Assembly (NCBI GenBank): GCA_964627795.1
Contig: CAZVLF010000003.1
Span: 62,001 to 126,000 of the forward strand
Source: CANDYO01 sp964627795
Lineage (GTDB): Bacteria > Pseudomonadota > Alphaproteobacteria > Rickettsiales > CANDYO01
Reading direction: 5' to 3'
DNA length: 64,000 nt
Under the pieces are notes generated by a model. It did not search any database. It saw nothing but the letters and a program-made list of their open reading frames with translations, and was not told the origin of the DNA. Shown piece after piece: positions 1 to 8,550 of the stretch. The translations under genes were made by a program, and so were the position numbers. How positions within the stretch are numbered: the stretch's first letter is position 1; every line of letters begins with the position of its first letter.

Positions 1-466
1 TCTTCTTAAATAGCAGATTTTTGCGCTGATAAAGATAATTTTAGCATAAATGAATTTTATACTAGACATATATTACGTATTAAAAAAAATTTATCTAACA
101 GTTTAAAATTCCCTTTGCTGATATTATAACTAATGCTGAGTCATGCAAAGCTAAATATAAAGACGGTTTCATTAACAATTTACCTGAATATCAAGAAATT
201 AGTGTGTCAGATATTCAAGCATTTCTTAAAGCTAAAATTAGAATTAGCAATATCCTTAATATTGACGGGCAAGTTATTCAATTAAACTTGCGCGAAAAGC
301 AATGTTTAGAGTTAATAGATAAAGGATATTAAGAGAAAACAATTTGCAAAGAATGCTTCTTTCGCCTAGAACGATTGAAAGTCATATTAACAATATCAAA
401 CAAAAAATCGGCGTTAATTATAAACTTGATTTGATAAGGTTTTATCTTCAGTTTATTCTAAGCTAA
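1..466 (+). pseudogene. Degraded LuxR-family transcriptional regulator
   Basis: Reading the + strand in shifting frames recovers a LuxR-type protein. One frame (about 135-329) encodes a linker followed by NLREKQCLELIDKGY, the start of a GerE-type helix-turn-helix, and is stopped by TAA at 330-332. The next frame then encodes LLSPRTIESHINNIKQKIGV, the recognition half of the same HTH, ending at a TAA at 464-466. A further frame break lies near 115-130, where the upstream piece (FYTRHILRIKKNL...) runs into a stop. The gene therefore carries at least two frame breaks plus a stop and cannot make an intact regulator. Its left end may lie outside the window. The layout resembles the intact LuxR-type gene at 25359-26201, so it may be a dead paralogue; that relation is inferred. 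Confidence 0.75.
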
Positions 467-496
467 ATACTTACATTAAAATTTATATCAAAAGCA

Positions 497-525
497 TTGA
501 GTTAAAACTGTGATTTAGCTATAAT
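497..525 (+). promoter_or_regulatory. Sigma70-like promoter for the IHF-like gene
   Basis: TTGAGT at 497-502 and a perfect TATAAT at 520-525 are separated by 17 bases. Transcription would begin near 532, about 15 bases before the ATG at 548. No experimental support; pattern only. Confidence 0.5.
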
Positions 526-547
526 TAAAAGAAAAAATTGAACTACA

Positions 548-838
548 ATGAAAAAATCCGATCTTACTATTTTATTAATGCAAAAATTTCCGTTTTTTAA
601 AAAGAAACAACTTGAAGAGGTAGTGGAAATTATATTGTCCAAAATTTCTGATGGCTTAAAAAAAGGAGATAGAACTGAAATAAGAGGATTTGGTTCCTTT
701 ACTACCAGAACAAGAAAGGTTCAACTTACTTTTCCTGACCAAGAAAATAAAAGTGATATTAAGCTAGTTGATAAAAAAACTATATATTTTAGAATGGGCA
801 AAGAATATTTTGATGCTCTTAATATAGATGATGTTTAA
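548..838 (+). CDS. HU/IHF-family DNA-bending protein, IHF-beta-like
   Basis: A 96-aa protein with the full HU/IHF fold order: N-terminal helices (KKSDLTILLMQKF...), the family signature IRGFGSFTTRTRK around residues 45-58, a beta-arm, and the C-terminal FRMGKEYFDALN. It should bend DNA as a dimer and serve as a nucleoid or integration-host factor. The arm lacks the usual Arg-Asn-Pro tip; the nearest equivalent is FPDQEN, with a proline still available for intercalation. The signature and the C-terminus look more like IHF-beta than HU, but the subtype is not certain. Its last 11 bases overlap the start of yraN. Confidence 0.8.
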   Translation: MKKSDLTILLMQKFPFFKKKQLEEVVEIILSKISDGLKKGDRTEIRGFGSFTTRTRKVQLTFPDQENKSDIKLVDKKTIYFRMGKEYFDALNIDDV

Positions 839-1184
839 AAATAAAAAACTATTAAGTTATTATTTTGGCTTTTTTGCAGAGATATATTCTTCTATCTATT
901 TAAGGATTCTTTTTTATAATATTTTAAAAAGACGCTATAAAACTCCATTTGGTGAAATTGATCTCATTGCTAAAAAAAGTAATCAGATTATTTTTATAGA
1001 AATAAAAGCTAGAACTGATATTAGTTTAATGGATTTTATCAGTAAAAAACAACAATCTAGAATTAATAAAGCAGCTGAATATTTCCTAGTTAGAAATAAA
1101 AAATATAATAACTGCTTGGTGAGATTTGATGCTATTTTTATTAATAAATACTTATATTTAAAACATATAAAAAACTATTGGTAG
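828..1184 (+). CDS. yraN: YraN/UPF0102 family nuclease-fold protein
   Basis: At 118 aa this matches the usual YraN length of about 120. It carries the restriction-endonuclease-like core FGEIDLIA...IIFIEIKAR (D plus ExK), where E/D/K residues would coordinate metal, and the conserved KQQSRINKAAEYFL helix. The cellular role of the family is not settled; it is often found near rsmI and lpoA-like genes, which here lie far away at 31-33 kb. The ATG at 828 (or 831) overlaps the IHF-like gene, so translation is probably coupled. Its TAG stop at 1182-1184 directly abuts the stop of the convergent zapE. Confidence 0.8.
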   Translation: MMFKNKKLLSYYFGFFAEIYSSIYLRILFYNILKRRYKTPFGEIDLIAKKSNQIIFIEIKARTDISLMDFISKKQQSRINKAAEYFLVRNKKYNNCLVRFDAIFINKYLYLKHIKNYW

Positions 1185-2279
1185 TTAGGTTAACTCAAGA
1201 TATTCTTGAGACTGCATTTCATGAAGCCTAGATGCAGTTCTTTTAAATTCATAGCTCCATTTACCTTTAGTGTAAATTAAATCAATAGGAACTGTTGCGC
1301 TACATATAAGTATTTTTTTAAAGTCATAAATTGTGTCAATTAAGGTTATAAGTCTTTTAGCTTCATTATGTTCTTCGTCCGATAATTGAGGGATTTCGGC
1401 TAAAATTATAACATTAAATCTTTCACATATAGCAATATAATCAGCCGCACTTAGCGGTGAACGGCATAATTGATTAAATGTAAATACAGCGCAGTCCATT
1501 CCTGTAATGGGGCATAGTAATTCATGGGAATTGATATCTAGGAGTAAATTTTTAGGAGTGGCATTATTTGTTAATTTTAAGAAACTATCAAAAACAAATT
1601 TTTGCGAATCCATTTCTTCGTTATATAAGTAATATGTAGTTTCAACAGACTTCAGTTTATCTTTGCGATAATCATGCGTGGAATTTATTTTAACAATATT
1701 AAGTTTTTCTTCCATTAGACTGATAAAAGGAATAAAAGAATCTCTTTGGAGGCCGTCTTTATATAATTCATTAGGCGCAAAATTAGAAGTGAAAATTAAT
1801 ATTACGCCTAGATTAACCATTTCTCTAAATAGCTTTCCCACTATCATTGCATCTGCAATATCGGTTATTTCAAGCTCATCGATATAAAGAACCTTATATT
1901 TTTTTGCAATATATTTTGCTGCAAAAAGAAGAGGATCGATCTTTTTATTAGACTTAGAATTTTTTAATTTGTGTAAATATTGATGGATTTCAAGCATAAA
2001 GCTATGAAAATGAACTTTATATTTTTCAGTTAATTTTAAATTATCAAAAAAAAGATTCACCAACATTGATTTCCCTGTGCCAAAAGATCCATATATATAA
2101 AGTCCTTTAAGTATAGGCTCTTTTTTTAAGATCATTTTTGAGAGAAGTCTTTTAGTCTTGCTTTGATCTAAATTAATGTGGTTATGAAGATCAGCAAGAA
2201 TAGATAATATTTCTTCTTGAGCATGGCTAAGCTTTATATTATCTTTAAGAAGTAAGTTATTATAAGCTTCTTTTATCAT
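1185..2279 (-). CDS. zapE: Cell division ATPase ZapE (AFG1-like)
   Basis: 364 aa, the normal length for the ZapE/AFG1 family of P-loop ATPases that act on Z-ring stability in bacteria. Walker A is GSFGTGKS at residues 64-71. Walker B is VLYIDELEITDIADAMIVGKLF, followed by the sensor segment LIFTSNFAPNELYKDGLQR, all typical of the family. The C-terminal FKRTASRLHEMQSQEYL is also characteristic. The gene fits exactly between its neighbours: its stop touches the yraN stop (1184/1185) and its ATG touches the divergent holB ATG (2279/2280). Any promoter must therefore lie inside holB. Confidence 0.9.
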   Translation of the reverse strand: MIKEAYNNLLLKDNIKLSHAQEEILSILADLHNHINLDQSKTKRLLSKMILKKEPILKGLYIYGSFGTGKSMLVNLFFDNLKLTEKYKVHFHSFMLEIHQYLHKLKNSKSNKKIDPLLFAAKYIAKKYKVLYIDELEITDIADAMIVGKLFREMVNLGVILIFTSNFAPNELYKDGLQRDSFIPFISLMEEKLNIVKINSTHDYRKDKLKSVETTYYLYNEEMDSQKFVFDSFLKLTNNATPKNLLLDINSHELLCPITGMDCAVFTFNQLCRSPLSAADYIAICERFNVIILAEIPQLSDEEHNEAKRLITLIDTIYDFKKILICSATVPIDLIYTKGKWSYEFKRTASRLHEMQSQEYLELT

Positions 2280-3191
2280 ATGTCTTCAAATTTTTATAAA
2301 TTAATTGGTAATGCTGAATTATGGCATAATTTAGTTAATGATTGTTTAACAAAAAAGATTATTCATGCATATATTTTTACTGGACCAAAAGGTGTGGGTA
2401 AAGCAACTATGGCTAAAGATTTTATTAAATATATTGTTGATGCAGATAATATAATGGCTGAACGTATAGATGATTTAAGCCATATGGATTTGCTTTATAT
2501 TAACAAAAAAGATAAAAACGAAATAGGAATAGATGCAATTAGAAATTTAAATGAATTTATTAGCCATACTCCCAGCGAAGGAAAACACAAATTTATTATT
2601 ATTGATGCTGCTGATGATCTTAATAGAAATGCTTCAAATGCTTTACTAAAAATTTTAGAAGAGCCAACTAAAAATACTCATATATTTTTAATTAGCCACT
2701 CTCTTTATAAATTGCTTCCTACAATTAGATCAAGATGTAGAATAATGAAATTTAAACCGCTTAATGAAAGAGAGATGAAATTAGCTTGCCAGATAGGTGA
2801 TAAACAATTTTTAGAAGAGCTAGTTGCAGGTTCTCCAGGAAGGGCAGTTGGAAATCAAATCTATAGAGAAATTTATGATGATTTAGTTGAATATATTTTT
2901 AATAAGGATATACAAAAATTCAACAAATTTACTTTAGATCTAGGAAAATCTGAAGAAAAATGGAAAGCAATTAAAATTATTATTGAATATATTCTTTATC
3001 ATATTGTTAAAATATCATCTAATGTAGATATAAATACTGATCAAAGACTAGTAAAATTAGCGTCTTTAAAGACTGTAGAACAGTGGTTTGATTTATATGA
3101 TCAAACGCAACAAAATTTTAAGCAAGAAGAAATATTCAATTTAGATAAAAAAATGGTTATTTTTTCTATTTTAAACATGATGAATTGTTAA
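2280..3191 (+). CDS. holB: DNA polymerase III delta-prime subunit
   Basis: 303 aa clamp-loader AAA+ protein. Walker A is GPKGVGKA near residue 35, after the typical N-terminal pattern LIGN...HAYIFTGPKG. The segment FIIIDAADDLNRNASNALLKILEEP with the downstream IRSRCRIMKF (SRC motif, arginine finger region) is diagnostic of delta-prime/DnaX proteins. It loads the beta clamp together with DnaX and HolA. The ATG starts at the base after the zapE start codon on the other strand (CATATG), so both start codons are fused and no intergenic space exists. Confidence 0.88.
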   Translation: MSSNFYKLIGNAELWHNLVNDCLTKKIIHAYIFTGPKGVGKATMAKDFIKYIVDADNIMAERIDDLSHMDLLYINKKDKNEIGIDAIRNLNEFISHTPSEGKHKFIIIDAADDLNRNASNALLKILEEPTKNTHIFLISHSLYKLLPTIRSRCRIMKFKPLNEREMKLACQIGDKQFLEELVAGSPGRAVGNQIYREIYDDLVEYIFNKDIQKFNKFTLDLGKSEEKWKAIKIIIEYILYHIVKISSNVDINTDQRLVKLASLKTVEQWFDLYDQTQQNFKQEEIFNLDKKMVIFSILNMMNC

Positions 3192-3252
3192 TTAACTATT
3201 TCTTAATCTATAAGTAAGATACTTGATATTAAATGATTATCTTTAAAAGCTT

Positions 3253-4392
3253 ATGTATAGAAAATTCCTTAATCTAGTTAAATATGGAAAACATACGAAA
3301 AAAATAATAATTGCTATGTTTATGCTAGCAATTTTTATGGTATTTAAAGAATCTAACCAACCAAGAAATGATGATAGTAATCTTATTTTAGTAGAAACAT
3401 CTAAAGCAGAAAAAAAAGATTTTCCCATATTTATCAGCTCGATTGGAAATGTTGAGCCTAATTTAAGTGCTAATTTAGTGGCACAAATTAGTGGCAAAAT
3501 TGCAAAAATTAAATTCTCTGATGGACAAAAAGTAAAAAAAAATGACATTATTGTTGAATTAGAATGTGCTTCATTCAAAGCACAACTTGATCAATATAAA
3601 GGCCAATTACTACGCGATCAAGCGCTTCTTGATAATGCAAAACTTGATTTACTTAGATATGAAGAATTATGGAAGCAAAACTCAGTTTCAAAACAGACTC
3701 TTGATACACAAACTGCACTAGTTAAACAATATGAAGGAAATGTTCAAATAGATCAGGGTTTAGTGGATAATGCTCAAGTGAATGTTAATTATTGTAATAT
3801 TATTGCACCCTTTGATGGACAAATGGGACTAAAGCAACAATCTGAAGGAAATATGGCAGTAGCAAACCAAACAATAGTTGGAGTTATTAATAATTATAAT
3901 CCAATCTCAGTTATATTTTCAGTCCCTGAGGTTCAATTAGGACATATTAATCAAGAATTTTTGGCTTCTAAAAATATGCGTATTTATCTTTATGACCAAA
4001 ATGGAAAAAATTTTATTAAGGAAGGTGAATTAAAAGCTGTTGATAACCAAATAGATCTTTCTACAGGGACGGTTAAATTAAAAGCTGAGTTTGATAATGA
4101 AGATAGTAAGTTGTTTCCAAATCAGTTTGTTAATGTAAGGCTTAAAATTAAAACCTATGAAAATATTGTTGTTATTCCAGTTTCTGCAGTTAACTATAAT
4201 ACCAAAGGAAGTTATGTTTATAAAGACCACCAAGGAGTTGCTAAATTAACTTACATAGACATTTTAGATGTTAATGATAAAGAAGTGGTAATTAAGACAG
4301 GTGTTGAGGAGGGTGAACTGGTAATAATTTCTGGTCTTGATAAGCTAATTGATGGAAGTAAAATTAAAAGCTCAAATAATGACGTAAAATGA
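3253..4392 (+). CDS. RND efflux periplasmic adaptor (membrane fusion protein)
   Basis: 379 aa HlyD/AcrA-family adaptor. A single N-terminal membrane anchor (about residues 15-32) is followed by the lipoyl half-motifs around SANLVAQISGKIAKIKFSDGQKV and NIIAPFDGQMG. A coiled hairpin lies between them (QLLRDQALLDNAKLDLLRYEELW), and then come the beta-barrel and membrane-proximal domains. It bridges the inner-membrane pump encoded next to it to an outer-membrane TolC-type channel, which is not in this window. The stop overlaps the pump start in an ATGA, so the two genes form one translational unit. Substrate cannot be read from sequence. Confidence 0.87.
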   Translation: MYRKFLNLVKYGKHTKKIIIAMFMLAIFMVFKESNQPRNDDSNLILVETSKAEKKDFPIFISSIGNVEPNLSANLVAQISGKIAKIKFSDGQKVKKNDIIVELECASFKAQLDQYKGQLLRDQALLDNAKLDLLRYEELWKQNSVSKQTLDTQTALVKQYEGNVQIDQGLVDNAQVNVNYCNIIAPFDGQMGLKQQSEGNMAVANQTIVGVINNYNPISVIFSVPEVQLGHINQEFLASKNMRIYLYDQNGKNFIKEGELKAVDNQIDLSTGTVKLKAEFDNEDSKLFPNQFVNVRLKIKTYENIVVIPVSAVNYNTKGSYVYKDHQGVAKLTYIDILDVNDKEVVIKTGVEEGELVIISGLDKLIDGSKIKSSNNDVK

Positions 4393-7300
4393 ATATCTCA
4401 GCTCCTTTTATTGCTAGACCAATTGCAACTTCTTTATTAATGATTGCAATTTTTTTAGTTGGTATTATTGCTTGTAAAATGTTGCCGATTTCATCGCTTC
4501 CTGAAGTTGATTATCCTACCATTGAAGTAATTACCAAGTATCCAGGCGCATCACCTTTGGTTGTTTCCTCTTCTATTACTTCACCCCTTGAAAGGCAATT
4601 TGGTCAAATCTCTGGTCTTAATCAAATGACTTCTTATAGTTCTTCAGGACATTCTTCTATTTCACTTCAGTTTGGTTTAGGTTTAAAAATTGATGTGGCA
4701 GAGCAAGAAGTTCAGGCTGCTATAAATGCTGCTTCTTCTTATTTACCAAGTGATTTGCCTAATCCACCAATTTATAATAAAGTTAATCCTGTTGACACCC
4801 CGATTATTACTCTTGCTCTTACTTCTGAAGTTATTTCATTAGCAAAAATAGAAGATTACGCAGAAACTAAGCTAGCTCAAAAAATTTCTCAAGTATCTGG
4901 AGTAGGGTTGGTTACTGTTGTAGGAGGAAGTAGACCTGCAATTAGAGTAAAAGCTAATCCTAACCTGATGGCTTCTTATGACCTTTCCATGGATGAGGTT
5001 AATACAGCAATTAATAATGCAAATGTAAATGGTGCTAAGGGCGAGTTTGATGGATTAAATGTAGCTTACTCAATTAGCGCCAATGATCGGTTAATTACTG
5101 TGGATGACTATAAGTCATTAATTATTGCTTATAAAAATAATGCTCCACTTCGCTTAAAAGATGTTGCTGAAGTAATAGAGGATGTAGAAGATGTGAAACA
5201 AGCAGCATGGCATAATAATAAGCCTGCAATAATAATAAATATTCAAAGGCAACCTGGAGCTAATGTTATTAAAGTGGCAGATACTGTTAAGTCTTTACTG
5301 CCAAAAATTCAAACTACAATTCCTAATTCTATAAAAGTTGAGTTAGTAAGTGATAGAACCAATACCATTAGAGCTTCAATTAAAGATGTAAGTTTTGAGT
5401 TAGTGTTAGCTGTTTTACTAGTAGTGTTAGTGATTTTTTTATTCTTAGGAACATTTTCAGCGACTATTATTCCAAGCATAGCTGTGCCTTTATCATTAAT
5501 TGGAAGTTTTGGCGTTATGTATTTAATGGGTTTTAGTTTAAATAATCTAACATTAATGTCTTTAACTATAGCAACTGGCTTTGTGGTGGATGATGCAATT
5601 GTGATGATTGAAAATATTTCGAGATATATCGAGGAAGGGATGAAACCTATGGAAGCTGCATATAAAGGAGCTTCTCAAATTGGATTTACCATCATATCTT
5701 TAACTATTTCTTTAATTGCAGTGCTTATACCTTTATTTTTTATGGAAGACATAATTGGTAGGTTATTTAAGGAGTTTGCCATAACTTTAACCATAACAAT
5801 TATAATTTCAGCTTTTATTTCTTTAACACTTACTCCTATGATGTGTTCTAGGTTTCTGAAATCAAACAAAGAAGAGAAAAAGCTTGAGTTTGCAAAAAAA
5901 GCAGAAAATATAATTAATAATGTAATTGAAGCTTATGGTAAAAGTTTAAAAATTATTTTGAATAATCAGAAAATTACGTTTTATATTGCTGTTGCTAGTT
6001 TTTTTATAACTTGTTACATGTTTTATAAAATTCCTAAGAGTCTCTTTCCAGAGCAAGATACAGGAATGATTTATGCTATTAGTAAAGCCAGCCAAAATTG
6101 CTCTTTTGAATTTATGAAAAAAAATCAGGTTGCTTTAAATGAGTTAATTCTTAAAGACAAAGACGTGGAAAATTCATCATCATTTATAGGAATTGATGCA
6201 ACTAATAAGACCATTAATATGGGAAGTATGATCATAAAACTTAAAGATAAAAGAAGCTCAAATTCTAGGGAGATAATTAATCGTTTAAAAAAACAAATAG
6301 ATAAAGTCGCTTCAGTTGAATTATTTATGCATCCAATCCAGGATTTAAATGTGTCTGATAAAATAAGTACAGGACTATATCAATTATCAATTATGGGCCA
6401 AGATAATGAAGAAGTATCTTTTTGGGCTAATAAGATTTATGAGAAGATTCAGTTTAATAAGTTAATTACTAATCTTAATATCGACGAGCAAAATAAAGGT
6501 TTGCAAGTTAGTTTAAAAATAAATAGAGATAATGCTTCAAGGCTCGGCATTTCTACCAAAATGATAGATAATGCAATTTATAGTATGTTTGGACAAAGGC
6601 AAGTTTCTACAATTTTTACAGAAAGAAACCAGTATAAAGTTGTGGTTGAAGGAATGGATCATTTGCGAGAAGGGATAAAATCATTAGAAAATCTATATGT
6701 TGTTGCAAATACTGGTAAGGCTGTTCCACTTAAGTCATTTCTTACAATTTCAACGGGCTTTAGCCCGCTTATAATTAGTAGATTAAATCAGTTTCCACTA
6801 ATAACTATTGCTTTTGATTTAGCTAATAAAGCTGATCTTAATAAGGCGTTATCAAGCATTGAAAAAGAAATAAAGAAATTAGATATACCTGATTATATTA
6901 TTACTGATTTTCAAGGAACAGCAAAAATCTTTAAAAATTCTCTTAACAATGAAGGATGGTTAATTTTAGCTGCAATTATAGTGGTTTATATTGTTTTGGG
7001 AGTTCTTTATGAGAGTTATATTCATCCAATTACAATTTTATCCACTTTGCCTTCTGCATGCATAGGGGCTTTATTTTGTTTATGGTTTAATAGCCTTGAT
7101 GTTATAGGAATTATAGGAATAGTTTTATTAATTGGAATAGTTAAGAAGAACGGTATAATGATGATTGATTTTGCTTTAGAAGAACAGAGAAAAAATAACA
7201 AGACTACTGAAGAGGCAATATATAACGCATGCTTGATTAGATTTAGGCCAATTCTAATGACTACAATGGCAGCCATACTAGGGGTAGTGCCATTAGTGCT

Positions 7301-7436
7301 TGGGATTGGAGTTGGATCAGAGTTGCGCCAACCTTTAGGAGTAGCTATAATAGGAGGGTTAGTATTTAGCCAAATTCTTACCCTTTACACCACTCCGGTA
7401 ATATATTGTTATAATTCAAGGAAGTTTGGTATTTAA
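4389..7436 (+). CDS. RND multidrug efflux pump, HAE1 (AcrB/MdtB-like)
   Basis: 1015 aa, normal for the family, with 12 predicted membrane helices and two large periplasmic loops. The N-terminus ISAPFIARPIATSLLMIAIFLVGIIACKMLP is typical. The proton-relay residues are kept: the DD pair in GFVVDDAIVMIENI (TM4) and the lysine in LIGIVKKNGIMMIDFALEE (TM10). It should export drugs, detergents or lipids from the inner membrane/periplasm using proton motive force, with the adaptor just upstream. The family match looks nearer to MdtB/MdtC-type pumps than AcrB, but this is a judgement by eye. Confidence 0.92.
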   Translation: MNISAPFIARPIATSLLMIAIFLVGIIACKMLPISSLPEVDYPTIEVITKYPGASPLVVSSSITSPLERQFGQISGLNQMTSYSSSGHSSISLQFGLGLKIDVAEQEVQAAINAASSYLPSDLPNPPIYNKVNPVDTPIITLALTSEVISLAKIEDYAETKLAQKISQVSGVGLVTVVGGSRPAIRVKANPNLMASYDLSMDEVNTAINNANVNGAKGEFDGLNVAYSISANDRLITVDDYKSLIIAYKNNAPLRLKDVAEVIEDVEDVKQAAWHNNKPAIIINIQRQPGANVIKVADTVKSLLPKIQTTIPNSIKVELVSDRTNTIRASIKDVSFELVLAVLLVVLVIFLFLGTFSATIIPSIAVPLSLIGSFGVMYLMGFSLNNLTLMSLTIATGFVVDDAIVMIENISRYIEEGMKPMEAAYKGASQIGFTIISLTISLIAVLIPLFFMEDIIGRLFKEFAITLTITIIISAFISLTLTPMMCSRFLKSNKEEKKLEFAKKAENIINNVIEAYGKSLKIILNNQKITFYIAVASFFITCYMFYKIPKSLFPEQDTGMIYAISKASQNCSFEFMKKNQVALNELILKDKDVENSSSFIGIDATNKTINMGSMIIKLKDKRSSNSREIINRLKKQIDKVASVELFMHPIQDLNVSDKISTGLYQLSIMGQDNEEVSFWANKIYEKIQFNKLITNLNIDEQNKGLQVSLKINRDNASRLGISTKMIDNAIYSMFGQRQVSTIFTERNQYKVVVEGMDHLREGIKSLENLYVVANTGKAVPLKSFLTISTGFSPLIISRLNQFPLITIAFDLANKADLNKALSSIEKEIKKLDIPDYIITDFQGTAKIFKNSLNNEGWLILAAIIVVYIVLGVLYESYIHPITILSTLPSACIGALFCLWFNSLDVIGIIGIVLLIGIVKKNGIMMIDFALEEQRKNNKTTEEAIYNACLIRFRPILMTTMAAILGVVPLVLGIGVGSELRQPLGVAIIGGLVFSQILTLYTTPVIYCYNSRKFGI

Positions 7437-7497
7437 CTATAAATCACAATAGTTTTTAAACTTATAAAGTAGCCTAACTTATGGTTGAAGTGATTGA

Positions 7498-7526
7498 TTG
7501 GCGTTAATAAAATAAAAGAGTATAAA
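7498..7526 (+). promoter_or_regulatory. Sigma70-like promoter upstream of the amidase-like gene
   Basis: TTGGCG (7498-7503) and TATAAA (7521-7526) are spaced by 17 bases. The predicted transcript starts near 7533. The gene also has a very strong ribosome binding site, AAGGAGG, about six bases before the ATG at 7570, so expression is probably high. Confidence 0.5.
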
Positions 7527-7569
7527 ATCCTTATATTAATTAATATATATCAATATATAAGGAGGTTTT

Positions 7570-8364
7570 ATGGATAGTTTCAAAAAAATTAAAGATGGTT
7601 ACAGCAAATTCAATAAAGATAAATATGATGTGGGAAGTGCTTCATTTGATAATGTTAAAATTTGTGGTAATCAACTAAATAAAATAGTTATTGGATATTT
7701 TGTAAGTGAAAATTTTGAAAAAACTATAACTGCTCTATTTAATAGAGGAAGTAGTGTTCATTATGTTATTAATGTGGATGGTAAACAATATCAACTACAT
7801 AACGAGCTAATGAAAACTCTTTTTGCTGGTAGAGGCTTTGTTGATAATGAGTTGGTTAACGAAACAGGAATTAGTATCATGTTTGTTAATGACACAAAAT
7901 CACCATATTCAGATGAGCAAATTGATGCTGGAATTAATCTTATAAAAGAGCTTAAAGAAAAATATGAGATTAAATATGTGCTTGGAATGAATGAAGCTAA
8001 CCCTGCGCAGCCTTATTCTCCGGGTGTTTATTTCCCTTGGGAGAAGTTGGCTGAAAATGGTGTTTCTAAATTTTATGAAATACCTTTAAGTTTATCTGCA
8101 GAATGCTTAGAACTTTCAGCTGACAAAATTGGTGAGTTTCAAGATAAGCTTAATAAATTTGGTTATCCAGTCGAAAAAACTTCTGTTTTAGATGAACTTA
8201 CTTCTAAGTTTGCTTTAGCTCTTAACATTCGCTATATGCATGAAAATGTTACTTGCGTTAGTGAAAAAACTTTATTTGTTACGGAGCAATTAATAGCACC
8301 TATAAGCATTAATAGTGAAGAAAATGTTATTATTGGTGGAGAAGTTGAAAACACCGAGTTTTAA
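7570..8364 (+). CDS. AmpD/AmiD-type amidase homologue without zinc ligands (pseudoenzyme)
   Basis: 264 aa with the two-domain layout of AmiD-type N-acetylmuramoyl-L-alanine amidases. The amidase_2 domain (about 30-165) keeps VHYVINVDGKQYQL, FAGRG, and the C-terminal PG..FPWEKLAENGV. A peptidoglycan-binding-like domain follows (IGEFQDKLNKFGYPV, about 187-220). Aligned by eye to E. coli AmiD, the first zinc histidine is Gly42, the second histidine is Met140, the zinc Asp of the DPG motif is Ser150, and the catalytic Glu is Met104. Spacing between the lost His and FPW is kept exactly. The protein should therefore not hydrolyse muropeptides but may still bind them. No signal peptide is visible. 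Strong promoter and RBS argue against a decaying gene. Confidence 0.75.
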   Translation: MDSFKKIKDGYSKFNKDKYDVGSASFDNVKICGNQLNKIVIGYFVSENFEKTITALFNRGSSVHYVINVDGKQYQLHNELMKTLFAGRGFVDNELVNETGISIMFVNDTKSPYSDEQIDAGINLIKELKEKYEIKYVLGMNEANPAQPYSPGVYFPWEKLAENGVSKFYEIPLSLSAECLELSADKIGEFQDKLNKFGYPVEKTSVLDELTSKFALALNIRYMHENVTCVSEKTLFVTEQLIAPISINSEENVIIGGEVENTEF

Positions 8365-8370
8365 TTAAGT

Positions 8371-8550
8371 TTATAACTTTTTATTTTTTACTTGATTTCT
8401 TTCAATTAGAGTTTGAAGCTCATTATTAAGTATGGTGTGTTTATGATAGAAATAAATGCACCCAGCTATAAAGAGAGAAAACAGTACTTTTCCTAAAATA
8501 AACTTTGCTATTATTTTTTTCTTGTTCCTCTTTAATCGATGTTCAATCAT
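8371..8550 (-). CDS. Small single-pass membrane protein (59 aa)
   Basis: A 59-codon reading frame with a basic N-terminus (MIEHRLKRNKKK), one hydrophobic segment (about 17-35, FILGKVLFSLFIAGCIYFY) and a short charged helix (NNELQTLIERNQVKNKK). The topology recalls FtsL/PilN-like bitopic proteins, but I do not recognise a family. Its ATG overlaps the end of the upstream gene by 8 bases (ATGATTGA), a strong sign of translational coupling and of being real. It ends 7 bases from the stop of the convergent amidase-like gene. Confidence 0.55.
   Translation of the reverse strand: MIEHRLKRNKKKIIAKFILGKVLFSLFIAGCIYFYHKHTILNNELQTLIERNQVKNKKL

Noticed and set aside
7529..7562. CCTTATAT/ATATAAGG hairpin that could hide the ribosome binding site of the amidase-like gene (RNA thermometer).
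   Set aside because: The best promoter puts the transcription start near 7533, inside the 5' arm, so most of that arm would not be transcribed.
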